Shown here one piece after another: positions 1 through 41,275 of a stretch of 64,000 nt of DNA. The stretch is taken from assembly GCF_023856365.1 (NCBI RefSeq), contig NC_064538.1, forward strand, positions 15,246,435 to 15,310,434. The letters run 5' to 3'. The position numbers and the translations under genes were made by a program. The notes under the pieces were generated by a model. It did not search any database. It saw only the letters and a program-made list of their open reading frames with translations, and was not told where the DNA came from. The stretch is from Brienomyrus brachyistius (Eukaryota > Chordata > Actinopteri > Osteoglossiformes > Mormyridae). How positions within the stretch are numbered: position 1 is the stretch's first letter; each line of letters opens with the position of its first letter.

Positions 1-697
1 CTCTTCTTCTGGGATTAACGTGTCAGAGTCTTCATGTGGCTGGGCCCCGGGGGGGCGGGAAAGGGCCCAGTTGGAGGGGCTGCATGTCACTGGTGCCTGG
101 GATTTGTGTGGCAGGCCAGATCCCCAGGGACACACCAGTGGTGTGAATCCATCCCAGTTCTCATTTGTACATCTCTTTTTTATATTGCTACATTTTAATA
201 TTTACCTAAGTACTTCAGTAGTTTAAATATTTTTCTACTAGGCAACAAGAATTACAAATTAACATGCACATAATTTGTGAATAAACAGAAAAAGACATAA
301 TTTAAGGAAAATCAGAAATCTGATTTAGCCATTTAGTTGATAAACTTCACACATACCAGGAAACGATAATTTTACTTCTATTTCTTAGTGATTTAAAAAA
401 AATATTGACTCGTGTCTGTTATAAAATATGAACTACTGTGGGAAAACATGTCAGGATCGGCAGTTAAGTACATGTGTGTGACATTATGCCTACGAGACAA
501 TCTACAGCCTCATGAATAAATCCTGTTTATTAACATAAATATTCTCAGCAACAGAACAGAACACAATTCAATTAATGGATCAGACCAACATTAGTAAGGT
601 ATATTCCAAGACTGACTTGATTTTAATCAAAAAACTCATATTTAATTTAGGATTAGATTTAAGAGCAGACTCTAGACTAGCAGATACCTTCTGATTA

Positions 698-906
698 CAG
701 GCACAGTGGGTTTAGCCGTTGTGCTGGTGACCCAAAGGTTGCTGGTTTGAGCCCCAGCCTTGGCAAACCAATCACGTGTCCATGGACCCAATAGCAAGGC
801 CCTTAACCCCCAGCTGTACCGGTGCTGTAACCCCCAAGCTTGCTCTCACCTGTGTGTCTCTCATTGAGAAGATGGGGTAGGTGAAAAGAGAATTTCCCCA
901 CAGACA
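698..906 (+). mobile_element. tRNA-derived SINE
   Basis: The head contains a B-box-like GGTTTGAGCCCC. The body has CAAGCTTGCTCTCACCTGTG and GGGTAGGTGAAAAGAGAATT, shared with copies at 5.7, 26.8 and 32.9 kb. Confidence 0.65.
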
Positions 907-2460
907 TGAATAAAGTATCTGTGTTCTAAATGACCATTAATTTAATTAGTCTAAAATCTGTTGGCAATCAATTTTAAGAACAGTTCTAAATTTCTCTGAG
1001 CGTGAATGACCACGTCTCTGTCACCTATAGTGACAGAAAAAGGGAGGCGGTGGTCAAAGGCAAAAGATGAGAGTTCCATGCACAGGGAGACAGGGGGGGC
1101 CAGGATCACTGCACAGTCAGCCAAACCCCCATCTGACAAATCAGTCTTGTTACTCCAGTCAAAGTGGTTAGAGATTACCCTGTACCTGCCGCTTAATGCA
1201 AACAAATATAAATAAGATTATGATTTAAACTTTTAATCTGTGTTGTCAGTCACTCGCAGAAATATTCTCCTATATACAATATTTTCATGATCGGCTTACA
1301 AAGCCCACTGTGGACCACTCCAGCTTCCAGAATCCACTGTTTTCACAGACAAATTAAGTAACTCAAAGGAGACAATGCTGGGATATATTACATTTTATGT
1401 AATGACTAAATTATAACAGCAATTATGTGGTATTTTAAAAACAACTAAGAAAACAACACTTTGTTAAGAGTTTAATGTTGTTTGAATTCCACAAGCCTGC
1501 CCTGTGGTGACTGAGTCTGTCTTGCTGTTACTGGTACAGAAGCCCTGATGTGGTTCACAGGTCATTGAGGGAGCATGCAAAGGCCTTACGGACAGGTTTA
1601 CTGTGTGTTTTTACAGACTCTCACGCCAAGTAGCGTGTCTCACAAGGGATATTAACTGCCACACACAGCTGCATTTCCAGAACATAGGGGAAAGGGAATG
1701 AAATCCAGAAATACAGTATCGTAGCAAAAAACGTCAAAAAGAAACAGTATAATTTTATAACAAATTATAAAAGTTTGTGTGCAATGACGTATAGACGAGG
1801 ATGAACAGATAGCAAACCTGAGTCAGAAGTAAACTATTCTCTGCTGCAGTAATTGCTTTAGGTTAATGAGAGAATTCATTAAGTCTGAGTGAAGGTATAA
1901 TGTTCAAAGGTCTTTGAGGTTTGGGATAAATTTACTTTATAGGATGTTGGAGCCCTATCTGATGCAAAGGAGGAAGCCTCTTAGGTCAGGCAGAGCTTTG
2001 CACTGCTGGGCCCTGTTACACAGCTGCTGTCAGGGAGCCTGCAGAGATCATCTGCCCTGAGCTGTGCAGCTGCATTGCTTATACTGACCTAGGTGGGTAG
2101 TGTGTGGTTTATATGCAGTCTGTCCCATTGACGGTTAATATTTTATGCGATTAAACTGTTCACTCTGGCTGCATGTTGCTAGTGACACGCTGAAACAAAA
2201 CCTCACCCTGCACCGTCTGCCGGTCACCGTACGTTCCAGCGGTCAGAGACGGCGGGATGTCAGGATGCACAATGAAAAAGAAAGTCTACAGCCGAGGTGG
2301 AGGGTGGCATCTCAGCCGAGAACAGCAGCCACCTTCCTTTGCTACTTTAAATTACTTGGGGTGACAGCCCCTTAAAGTTAGGCAAATGAACAATGCTAGT
2401 CTTAGGAAAAAGAAAAATGTAAAATTATTTGAAACTGTATAAAATATTCCCAGTTCCAGC
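907..2460. other. Gene-free stretch at left edge
   Basis: AT-rich DNA beyond the cdk16 3' end. Short ORFs show no recognisable domains. Nothing was found apart from the SINE just before it. Confidence 0.6.
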
Positions 2461-2479
2461 ATGACAGCAGCATCAACAG

Positions 2480-2485
2480 TTTATT
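2480..2485 (-). promoter_or_regulatory. candidate cdk16 polyadenylation signal
   Basis: AATAAA on the minus strand about 125 nt after the TAG stop, giving a very short 3' UTR. Other signals further downstream are possible; the choice is an inference from position. Confidence 0.4.
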
Positions 2486-2608
2486 TTTGCCTTATTCTTC
2501 TTTTAGCTTCCATGTGCTTTATTTTCTTCACAATTCTTTTTGCTTCTTCCTCTGTATGTTTTGGGGCAACAAGTCGGAACTCCATTCCGACAGTCCAGCC
2601 GCAGGGGG

Positions 2609-30936
<28,328 letters not shown>

Positions 30937-31188
30937 CTGGTGTGCACCCTAGTGGGGCCTGGGGAGCATGACAGGGAGCAGTCATCATCAACATCATCAT
31001 CACCACCATGACGGACACTGACCAACATCATTCCAAGACTAGTCACTCGACACACACAAAAAAAAATAACATCTGCTCATTAAACATACACATTTCAAAT
31101 AATCCACATCAGCTGTTACAAGCACATTTGTCAATCGCATCAACCACAATCCAATTACTATTAATAAACAAAAACATCAACACAATAA

Positions 31189-31215
31189 ATAATAATAATA
31201 AAATAATAATAATAA

Positions 31216-31255
<40 letters not shown>
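31189..31255. repeat. (AAT)n microsatellite
   Basis: AAT/ATA units just upstream of the Tigger-like element; a second run lies inside it at 31906-31950. Confidence 0.9.
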
Positions 31256-31258
<3 letters not shown>

Positions 31259-31303
31259 TGACAGTGTAGTTTTTAAAAAGAGAACTCATCAATATGCTCA
31301 ATA

Positions 31304-31864
31304 CAGTTGTCCCTCGCCACTTCGCGCTTCGACTTTCGCGGCTTCACTCTATCGCGGTTTTTTGTATTGTAGCGCCGACGGCGCGCATGTCCCATCATGC
31401 CTCAGCTGTAGTTGTAAATGGCCCTTGTTGTGTTGTTGCTGTTACTCTTAATGGTTAATTCCTTATTGTTGTGCGTGTGTTAACCTCTGTCTTGTGTGTA
31501 CCCGGTCCGATCCTCGTGTGTAATTAGCTTCCGTAAATCCCCCACCGCGTATGCGTCGTGCAGTCAGCGTCTGGCAACCCTGCGTTTCCTATGTGTAGTT
31601 GGTTTTGGTGCTTGTTGGGTGCCTGATGCAGTCCTTGTAAGGACTACTAATAAAGAGCGTGTTTCCCCAGCAAGCCAGTCTCTGTGTCTCTCTGCTGCGG
31701 CGATGCCTCGGTCCGCCCACCGCCACAGCATATTCATTAAAAAGTTGATTGAGAGTGAAAATGATACATCGCTACGCATTGGAAGCATCTTTGCTGTTGT
31801 GTTTGCGATTTCTCACAACTTTTATCTAAGCCCCACGATGGCTTTTCATAGGTTGTGTGTAAGA

Positions 31865-31896
<32 letters not shown>

Positions 31897-31905
31897 TAAA
31901 TGTAC

Positions 31906-31959
<54 letters not shown>

Positions 31960-32221
31960 GATATTTGTAACGTCTAATATGTTCTCTCTTATTTTGTCTA
32001 ATATATTGGGTAATACGAGTGTAATGATGACTAAAGGGTGTTATTTAATGTCTAGAGGGCTCTAATAATGTTAAAAACCATATTTAGAAGGTCCTAAACA
32101 GGTTTTCTATGCTCTAACTACGAAAATATTCAATTTATAAATAAATAATCCGATTTCGCGTAAATTCACTTATCGCGATACACTCTGGAACTGATTAACC
32201 GCGATAAACGAGGGCCGACTA
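31304..32221. mobile_element. TA-flanked non-autonomous element with Tigger-like termini
   Basis: The left end CAGTTGTCCCTCGCCACTTC and right end (reverse) TAGTCGGCCCTCGTTTATCG are inverted repeats with the CCCTCG..CGCGG wording of Tigger/pogo-type mariner elements. TA lies on each side (31302-31303, 32222-32223). The interior holds (TG)n and (AAT)n microsatellites and no convincing transposase. Confidence 0.7.
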
Positions 32222-32919
32222 TAATGGATGTTCGTTTACTGATCTGCCAATTCATACTGACACAAAGCAAACATTGTTTGTAAGAGCTCGGGCTGGAAAT
32301 CCATTTTAGGACCCTGAGCTGACAGCAGAGTGTTCTGAGCCTTAGCACCACAGCACCAGAATGATCCTGAAGGACAGGAGCCCAAAACAGAGCTGAAGCC
32401 ATTCAGGCCTGGGTGTGCATTACACTCCCCCCACACAAAAACAGTATTTCTGTAAAGGTGGATCTGTGGGTGACGAGGGGTTAAGTCCATTAGAGGGCAT
32501 CTCACTGTATCCATTTCAGTGGTACTTATCCAATCAGCTGGGGCTCCCAAAGAAGCAGAGATGTGTGGGATCCCGAGGGATGGCAGAGTATTCCCCTCCC
32601 CCCCCCCAAAGTGGGATGCAGCACTGATGAGCCAGTCTGTCACACGTGACATAGGGGCTACACCTCTCGTCATGCCTGGAGGGACGCGACTATTAAGTAG
32701 GAGGAGTCTGTGTGTGTGTACAATCACAGAGCAACATGGAAGCCCCTACCAAGAGCAGACACAGCACAGCAGAGAGGACAGCAGAGAGTGTGAAGAGGAA
32801 GAGGTACCAACATGATGAAAGGAGATGCAAGATAAATCCACAATCCGCCAAACGGTTATCAGCATTATAATAGTGAAGCAGAGCAGAGTCATGGTGAGTC
32901 TGGGGACAGCGAGCGACTC

Positions 32920-33130
32920 CGAGGCCATAATCAGAAGGGCGCCACTTCGAATAGCGGGGCTGGGAGACTGATGCTGTCACTGGGCCCCTGAGCGAGGCTC
33001 TTAACCCTCAGCTCCAGGGGCATTAGACATTGGCTGACCCAGTGTTGTGATCCCCAAGCTTGCTCTCACCCGTATGCATGTCTGTGTGTCTCATGGAGAC
33101 CAAGTAGGGGTAGGTAAAGAGAAGCATTCC
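32920..33130 (+). mobile_element. tRNA-derived SINE
   Basis: CCCCAAGCTTGCTCTCACCC, CTGTGTGTCTCATGGAGACC and GGGGTAGGTAAAGAG match the other copies. The head contains a decayed box B (CACTTCGAATAG). Confidence 0.55.
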
Positions 33131-33139
33131 ATTGTAACT

Positions 33140-36100
33140 GTACTCGTACTTGAGCAAACGGCAAATAAGGAATCATTTAATTTCTTTAAAGAACCCTGCA
33201 AACACCTGGCTCAGTGTCACAAGAACATCCAGCTTTCTGGCGGATACATGCTGACAACCACAATGTATTTAAAACCCCTAGTTTACAAAGCCGTAAAATC
33301 AAAGTATTCACAAAGTTACCTCTATGACAAATCCTTCAAATATAATATAACTCAATGTCGATTCTTCCTCACATTAAACTCAATCTTTAAATCTGCTAGC
33401 GATCTCAAAGTTGAAAGACAGCTGACCATGAGAGGATAACCCCCTACAGGAAACTATAGCGTACTCATGGAGATTGACGGAGATATCCAGAGGCGTGTGA
33501 CTGGGAAGACCGGTGACCTGGATCCTAACTCAAGCAGTGGACTGGTGCTGGACATGCCAGCAATCATGGATTGATGAGAAATATGCCGAATGAGTCAGCC
33601 AGACACTGAAGTGTTTACCTGAATTCATCTCACAATCTCCCACACGCAAGACCAGGACACTGGGACTCAAAGAGCCATATTCAAGGTAATAAAACAGATA
33701 TTGAGCCCCCAGGGGAATATTTTTGTTTTCCAGCTGCAATATAAAAACAACACGCACAACAGTGGCCTTCCATAAATAAGTGTAGCGTGCACACAGCATG
33801 TGAGAAGCGTCACTGCATATTATCATCACGTGTGGTTTTCCGAACATGGAATAAGCTACCAAATCACGGGTAGTGTATGTAATACATATGTACTTCATTA
33901 TTTAAAAAACAAAAACTTGTACCTCCAAGACCTTCACTGTTTAATAATCAAAAGATACTAAAAAAGCAAATGAACTTTTACCTTGGAAAGTGAAACTTAG
34001 ACTTGCGCAAAAGTTGAACAGGGCTACCCACGAATCCAAAAGAACTCTATAGCCTTTCCATCGAGCTGTAGCTGAGCTGTACAGCGGCAGTGGTAACGGT
34101 AAACCTCATAAGACAATACTTTAAATGATATTTTTTTGCTACCTGTGATGTAGAAAAGCCACTTACTCTGACAGTTTCGGAAGGGAAGTGTACTTCACAT
34201 TTAATCAAGAACAAAAATGCTGATGCAAAGACCATTTGTCGAATTTAAGTTGAAAGATCTTCCTGGTTTTCCCTATAATCATTGCAAACACATTTCTGCA
34301 CTGTGTGTCCAATGGACACCGTCCATACCCATCAACTCCATTAAGAATAATGCTTCTGCTGAATTAAAGACTCAGCTTATGGTTGCAATTACTTTGAGTG
34401 TTTATAGAGAAAATGGCACTTGAGAATAAAGTAGTGAGCAGTTTTATACATTAAACTGAAATCCAGAAGAAAAATGCCATTTTCAAAAACAATAATGTTT
34501 AGTAGGGAAAAAAGCAAAATATTTAAAAATTGACATTTGTTCATAACCATCAATATGATGGTTATTCCTAACGTGTCTTTACCTCATATAATTTTGTCCA
34601 TTACTGCAGTTTTTTTTCCTTTTTCTTTCCTGATTAAAGGTAAGATGCTGGTGTTACACATAAGCAGTGAACATTTAAGTTTATAGAAACTTACCCACAT
34701 TCAGTAAATTATTTTAAGCACCCTCTCCCAGTTTTTAAATTACTAATACTTTAGACAAGAGTCCATTTAGTCATTTATTAACCAGAGGCTGTGTCTAAGA
34801 GCACTCTCTGTTTTAGAGGAAGAAAAACATACCGTGATTCCTTTATGTTCTTGGTTGTCTGTAGCAAAGAAGCCTACAATTTGGAAACTAGCCTCTGAGA
34901 GCCATTAAAGCAGAGAAACGGAGGCCTAAAGCCTCCCATCAGCCATAGGGCTGTAACTCAGAGTCATATCAGGACTCTCCACAGAGTGGCGTGAGTCACC
35001 AAGCACAACAGTGCACACAGCAATGATGCATGCCAGACTGCAATCCAGGAAATAATGCGACAATGTCTATTTGATCCTCAATTTCAATAACACAAAAGTG
35101 TCACATACCGCTCAAATAGGTTAACAGGATCCCATCCCCCCCCCCCCCCCCCCCCAAGACCATCTAAAACATAGCCCCCCTCCCCCCACCAAGGCTCAAG
35201 TTAAGGTGAACAAAAGTTAGCTAAATGAAAGAGACCTGGGGTCACAGCACTGCTGCACAGCTACTAGGTGCCACGGTAACAAGGCCGTTATAAGCACCAT
35301 GAGCATGTCCTAATTAGAGCGCTGCATGGGGTTAGTAGTTTTTTCCGGAGGATGTTTTGAGAGATTTTCCGGAGGAGAACAGAGGAACCAGACAGCATTA
35401 ATTACACCTTTGACCTTAGAGAGGAGAGTCAGGCTGCCGCTACAATTTTAACTAAACAAAAACACAGGACATGGAAATTTATCAGCTTATTGTTCTGGGA
35501 AATGTCTTCAAACCAGGGGACAGTTCAGAAAACCCGTCTATCTCTGCTGCTGGATTGAGCTCCAGGATCATGCAGGATCACCCAGGATCACCCAGGATAC
35601 CTCAATCCCACAACTAGCTTTCTCCAAGAACTTCCTTGCTTGCTTCTTGCCCTACTTGCTTCTCTTGCCCACCAGGAGGCTGCCTTCAGGACATTTCCAT
35701 TTCTATGCAACTTCCAAGCCTGTGGCTTAGCACTGAAAGGGCACATGCATTTTTACCTTCATTACACAGATACACAAGTGGTGGCACACACCAGGCACGA
35801 GGCACTCAACCATTCTGGCAAATTCATTAGTTCAGCCCATAGCAAATCCATTAAAAATGGCCTTTAGGGAGAGCCAGCCAAGCAGGCAGGCAACACAAAA
35901 GATGCAGAAGAGGGGAGGTTTCAGATTTCACCCTGACGCAACGTGACCGGCAGACACTATGCTGTCATTCTCTGGCAGCCCATTTTCTTTCAGACACAGA
36001 GCTTTTGAAAAGTATGGAATTACATAAATCAGCCGCAGTTTATCCACCCAGAATGGACTCTGGACGGCACAGCAGAAAGACCTCGCTGCTGTTAACCCCT

Positions 36101-38000
36101 CGCGTGCTTGAATGTGGCCACGCAGACCACAGACCCCCTCAGCAGCCCCCAAAAGAGGGTGAGACATCCAGCCGGGCAACACTGCCAGTGCTCTGGGCGG
36201 GGCAGAAGGCAGACACACAGATGGCCACACACTGGATGTACCTCCATCTCCCGCTCTGTCAGCTTCTGCTTTACCAACCCCCCCACTGTACTGACGGGAA
36301 GAGAGGGCTACAAATCGAATATATCAGGGATAATACAGGCTGGGTCCTCTGGGGAACAGGGCTCCCACAGGGTTCTCTGATGACTCACCCTGCCCCCCCA
36401 TCCCCTGCACTCCTGATGCCCATCTAAGCAGAAGGCATTTTCCATCACACAAAACCTTTTATTCTAAAGGTATTTTTAACCTCCTCTTTCAGACTCTCTC
36501 CCAAAGCCCCCCCCCCCCCAAAAAAAAAAAACTAATTCTGCTTACGCCCTTAACCTAAATTTAAAGTTACTTAAAGTTAAAATGGTTTTATGCAGACGTA
36601 TTATAGATCTTCCCTCCAACACACGGGACAGACTTTGCTCCCTCGGACACAAGTACCTTCCACTCAGCCATCAGCACGGCACGTGTCTGACACGCCGCGG
36701 TCTGTGCAGGGCAACAGGACGTCAGCCTAGGATTTAAAGGCCTTCATAAACGGCACTTACACTGTGCACACAAAGGCTATGCAAACAAGTAAGTCTGTCA
36801 CAAAAAATAATAATAATAATAATAAAATAAAAGATTACAATGGAAATTAGCAAGCATGCTGCTCATAAAACAGAACCATCCCTGGGATTTTTGCATAAAT
36901 GTTAGCTAAAAGGGAACATAGAACAAATGGGATTTAAAAAGGAGAGCAGAGGTCCATCTTTTATTCGAGATACACGTGCCCGAAGACATACATCCTTGTC
37001 AGTTTCCTAATTAAAAGCGGAATTCAGAGCCGTCACCGGACAATCCCTGTAAAAGATCCGTATCCAGGCTGAGTCACAAGAGAGCGGGGATGATGTGCGC
37101 CCCCCCCCCCCCCCCATTCACAGTAAGCTGTTTCTGTAGACTTCTTTAAGGTCAACAAACTTAAAAAAAAGTTTGCCTTTTGTCAAGGGTACTAAGTTAT
37201 TAGGACCTGCGGTCTGTGCGGGAACTTCTGCATTCACGGCCCCAGCAGATAAGCGGGGCAGCTTCCCACAGCAGCAGCCCTACAGACGCCAGGTCCCCCA
37301 ATCCCACCGCCCCATTTAGCTCAAGTGAATAAAGGGATTGGAAGGAGCAAGCAGCCATAGAGTAGGGTTAGAGTCTGGATTACAGGCCCCAATCCCAAAC
37401 AAGACATCATTATTTATTATTAGCTACATGGGGGGTATAAAGGAGCACAGAACCCCCCCCCACTTTCATATGTATGCATCCATCCTCCCCAGACCCATTT
37501 CATTAGTGGTTCTTAGAGCAGACCGCCATTGCCATTCTGCTCATTTATCGGGAATCCAGGCAGCCAAAGGGCAACTGCCTGTTCTTTCCTCCACTCATTG
37601 TCTCTGTGACAGTTGCTCGTACCCGACGCCACCTCCCATCCTTTTTGACAGCTGCTTGCCATCAGCTGCACTAATGAGCGTCGGGGGGGGGGGGATCCCC
37701 AGCGACGGCACAGGCCTCTCATAACGGGACCAAGAAGCCAGAGCAAGCCATGTCAGAAATAGGCCGAAGCTAACCCCTCCCTCTTTCCTCACCCTCGCCT
37801 TTTCCTCCCCCCTCCAGTGGTTTTTGATGGGGTTTCACGGTTAGCCAATAAACCCGCCTGAATGGGACTGGACTACTTGAATGGAGTAATGGAGAACGTG
37901 ACAGTCCAATAGCGTGGTACAGTATAGTATAATATGATATCGTATCAGAGTTGCCAACTCTCACGCATCTGACGTGACACTCAGGCTTGCAGACTCCCAG
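33140..38000. other. Gene-free stretch upstream of cdk16 exon 1A
   Basis: Probably the first intron, if transcription starts near 39.4 kb. Contains C/G runs (35139-35155, 36507, 37099-37114, 37682-37692) and an AAT repeat at 36806. No domains recognised. Confidence 0.6.
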
Positions 38001-38021
38001 GCTGGAAATCTTACAGCAAAC

Positions 38022-38085
38022 GTCTGGTGGTTGAGTCATGGCAACTGGACTTCTCTCTTGAGTTGCCATGACTGAACCACCAGAC
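38022..38085. repeat. Compact hairpin (25-bp arms, 14-nt loop)
   Basis: Left arm 38022-38046 and right arm 38061-38085 pair at 24 of 25 positions around a 14-nt loop. Origin is unknown: a short palindromic element or a small structured RNA. Confidence 0.7.
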
Positions 38086-38799
38086 AGTTTCACCTGGATG
38101 ACTGAGAATATTCACAGACTTCCAGCAAATCTACATTATTCCATTATAAACCAAATATTACCTACATCAAATGTATTGGGGTAGTTTGTAAAACCAAACC
38201 GATTATTTACAAGGCCGTAAAACTGTTACATACGTGTGCATGTGGATGCAGACTTGTTTCTGACCAAAGTTGCCAACCCAATAGTGCATAATATGATATA
38301 CTACAGTGTAGTATTAAAGCAGGAGAAAAACAGAATGACTGTAAAAAATATATATATTAAAGTATAAGAACGAATGAAAGCATGGCAAAATATATGGGAA
38401 AATAACACAATGGTTTGGCAAACAAGACAGAAAAAGCTTTGTTTGGTGGACCGACAGTTAGGTATAAGGTCGTGTCAGATCTTAACGTGGGGAATTTTTA
38501 AAATAAACTTTAAAAAAATGTAAACCAGGACTGACCTATAGGATTCTAGGGACGACATGGGCAATGTAAATATGCCCAATAAACTTAAAGTGTTGAACTC
38601 TGCAACAAACAACACAACAGCTCAAACTTCCCTATGTGGGCAACACCACTACGATCTTTAAGTAAGTTTGTTCATTTGCCAGGTCGGGGATTGTTAACGT
38701 GTAACTGCGGGATGTACTAAAACTGCGCTGGGCCTCTGAGACAGTCTAATGTTTGTTTATTCAGGGCAGCAGATCGACAAAAAAAGAAAAAGAAGCAGC

Positions 38800-39640
38800 A
38801 GCAGCAGCCCAGGGTCAGGGCCCTTTTCCCCTGCTTTAAGCTCGTCTCGCCGCGGTTTCCTGTCTCCGCGGCCGCACAAAGGGCTGCGCGACGACGCGCA
38901 CAAAGATAGTCTGCTGCGCCACCACCGATCCCGGAAACCCACCGGCAAGGAGGGAGCGATCGGCGGTGCACAATCAGCAGAAAAGCTCCCGACGGTTCCG
39001 TTTGGGGATACATGCCATTTGGATGTGATCTGTTTATCGGACGGCTCGCTTACCGATCCGACAAGAAGGCGATCAGACAGCAGGGAAATCGGTATTTAAA
39101 AACTCGGCATGTCCAAATCATCGAAACGCTACGTTAGGAAAGCATGGTAAAACAGTACAAAATCGCTGAGAAACTGGATAAAGTTTTCGGGGCTAGTTTA
39201 AAACTCAAACTTTCTGTGCGTGTCCAACAGGGTAGTGGATAAGTGCGCCTTGGCTGGTGGAGTAATGGCGCTCTCACCTCGGGCTGCGGGCAACTGCGGG
39301 ACGCGGAGCTCCTCCGGGACTGCTCGGCTCGGATGTGATCCTCTAACGTAGCCGAGGCGGATACGCCGCAAGGTGCAGCACATCCACTGTACCGAGTCCC
39401 AAACTCATCCGACGCCTCTGTCCCTTTTGTTTAAACCACCAGCTGCATGTTTCACGCTAACCTCTGCTGTGTATCTATTTCATTATTATTTAAACCATAT
39501 CTCATTTTAAAGTGTAACTGTCAAAAAACATCGTTCCTGTAAGGCGATCCATGGCTGAGATCAGTGCCAAAAACGAAGACAGGCAGGAGCTCTCCACGGA
39601 TCCCGGAAAACCTTGAACCCGGGGGAGTGTCCCGTTTTGG
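38800..39640 (-). promoter_or_regulatory. CpG-rich block, likely cdk16 upstream promoter and noncoding exon
   Basis: CpG dinucleotides are dense here (for example around 38850-38960 and 39270-39380), unlike the AT-rich flanks. On the minus strand a strong donor CCCGAG/GTGAGA ends a possible noncoding exon at 39278, which would suit the acceptor just before the ATG at 30936. The CpG enrichment is seen; the transcription start is inferred. Confidence 0.5.
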
Positions 39641-41260
39641 TTCATTTGAATAATTGGATTGATTTTTGTCTAAGCGTTACTTAAGAAATTCTGGGGAAAA
39701 GAAAGCGTCGTGTGAAGACCTAATGCAGTAAAGCTTCCAACAGTACGGCGTTTTAACAAATAAATGAGGTATCTTTATGCATGTAAAACTCGTTTTTAGA
39801 ACAACATTTTTAGGAATCGGTGTAAAGGCTCATAAATTAAATGTCTCCCCCATCCACCAATACTGAACCATTAAACTATTTTATCATTCAATGCCTCTAC
39901 AGCATTTTGTGATAGCCGTAAAGAAGAAAATTATGTGGAAAAACACTTGTATCGAACTGTCCATTCTTACATTAAGGCAAAGTGAATTTGAGTGGATTTT
40001 GTGAGCACAAACTCTGCGTGAATTTATTTGTTCTGTTACTCTAGCCAGATGTGACAACATTTTTCGTTAAAAACGTATATATCTGACTGATAAAAATATC
40101 TTACTTATTTACATGTTAAATTTATTATACGAGGTATTTTAAAAGTACATTTAAAACCCTTTGCACGAGAATTTTAAACCTATGTACATAAAGAGCTATC
40201 AGAGCAATTGCACAGAAGCATGTGAAATTATAATGGCTTGTTTTCAGGTGTATTTGCAGTTCGATGGCGCAATGAAGCACCCTTTGCAGTTATAGAATCT
40301 TCTAGTGCCATCCCGTGGAGTGTCTGTACAGTTCAACACCTGATCATTGATTGTCCCGATAAACCATTACTTTCAGTTGATTTCAGTTTATGACATTCTT
40401 CATCAGCTGGAAAAAAATCAGTCGATCATTAAGGAAAGTTTCATAAACAAACTCATTCGCATCCTGGACCCTGAGAATTTGTATAAGATATTTTCTGATA
40501 TTTACACAAGGGGGAGCCATGTTTCAAGCTGTGTAAGAACTTTAAGGTGTTTTTCCATGCACGTATTATTAGTAATATAATTAACAGATAACGATTTAAT
40601 TGCATTGAAGTTTTACTTCCAACATTCCTACTTACCTTTATGTGTAACGAAACGTAAAGTGTCAATTGAATTGATTAATATTCTTTGTTGTGTGTAGGTG
40701 GAAGGTAGATATATGATTTTGTAAGTGTCGAATGATTTTATATAACACCATGAATTATGAACAAATGTTTCACTTTCTCTAAATATTTCCAGTATTTTAA
40801 TATTAGCGTGCAGGGAAAATGTAGTTTAGTGGTTGTTTCTGTCAAATAATTCCCGTTGGATCTAACATTTTGCAATAGTGGAAAAAAAAGATGTACCAGT
40901 CATACTTAGCATACACAAAGCACTCCTTCAGTTTCACTTTATTTCTTACATATATAGACTCGAATAATTGTTTTTAAAATATAGACATTATTAAACAAAT
41001 TATATTTTCTTTTATGGTAACTAAAAACACAGTAAAAGAAACCTTGTAAGATTATCAACATTGGAGCAAGGTCACTAAGTAAATTCTGTATATAATTTAA
41101 GTAATTTACACATGTATATCTGCTATGTGTTGAGAGAACAAAAAAGCTTTTGTCATTAATGATGCTGGGATGACTCGCAAGAATTGACCCCTATTGTTTG
41201 GCCCTCAAGAAAATCCAGAAACCGAAACTCTTCTGGTGGTTGGAGGACACTTAAGAACCC
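39641..41260. other. AT-rich intergenic stretch
   Basis: Lies between the putative cdk16 promoter and the L2-like LINE. No gene or clear repeat is visible. Confidence 0.6.
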
Positions 41261-41275
41261 TTGACCCATTCTCTG

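Noticed and set aside
31496..32065. 189-codon plus-strand ORF
   Set aside because: It runs through TG and AAT microsatellites inside the Tigger-like element; the isoleucine run is repeat-encoded.
38749..39099. 116-codon plus-strand ORF in the CpG block
   Set aside because: Open frames are expected in CpG-rich DNA. No domain was recognised, and the block is better explained as promoter/5' UTR of the minus-strand kinase.
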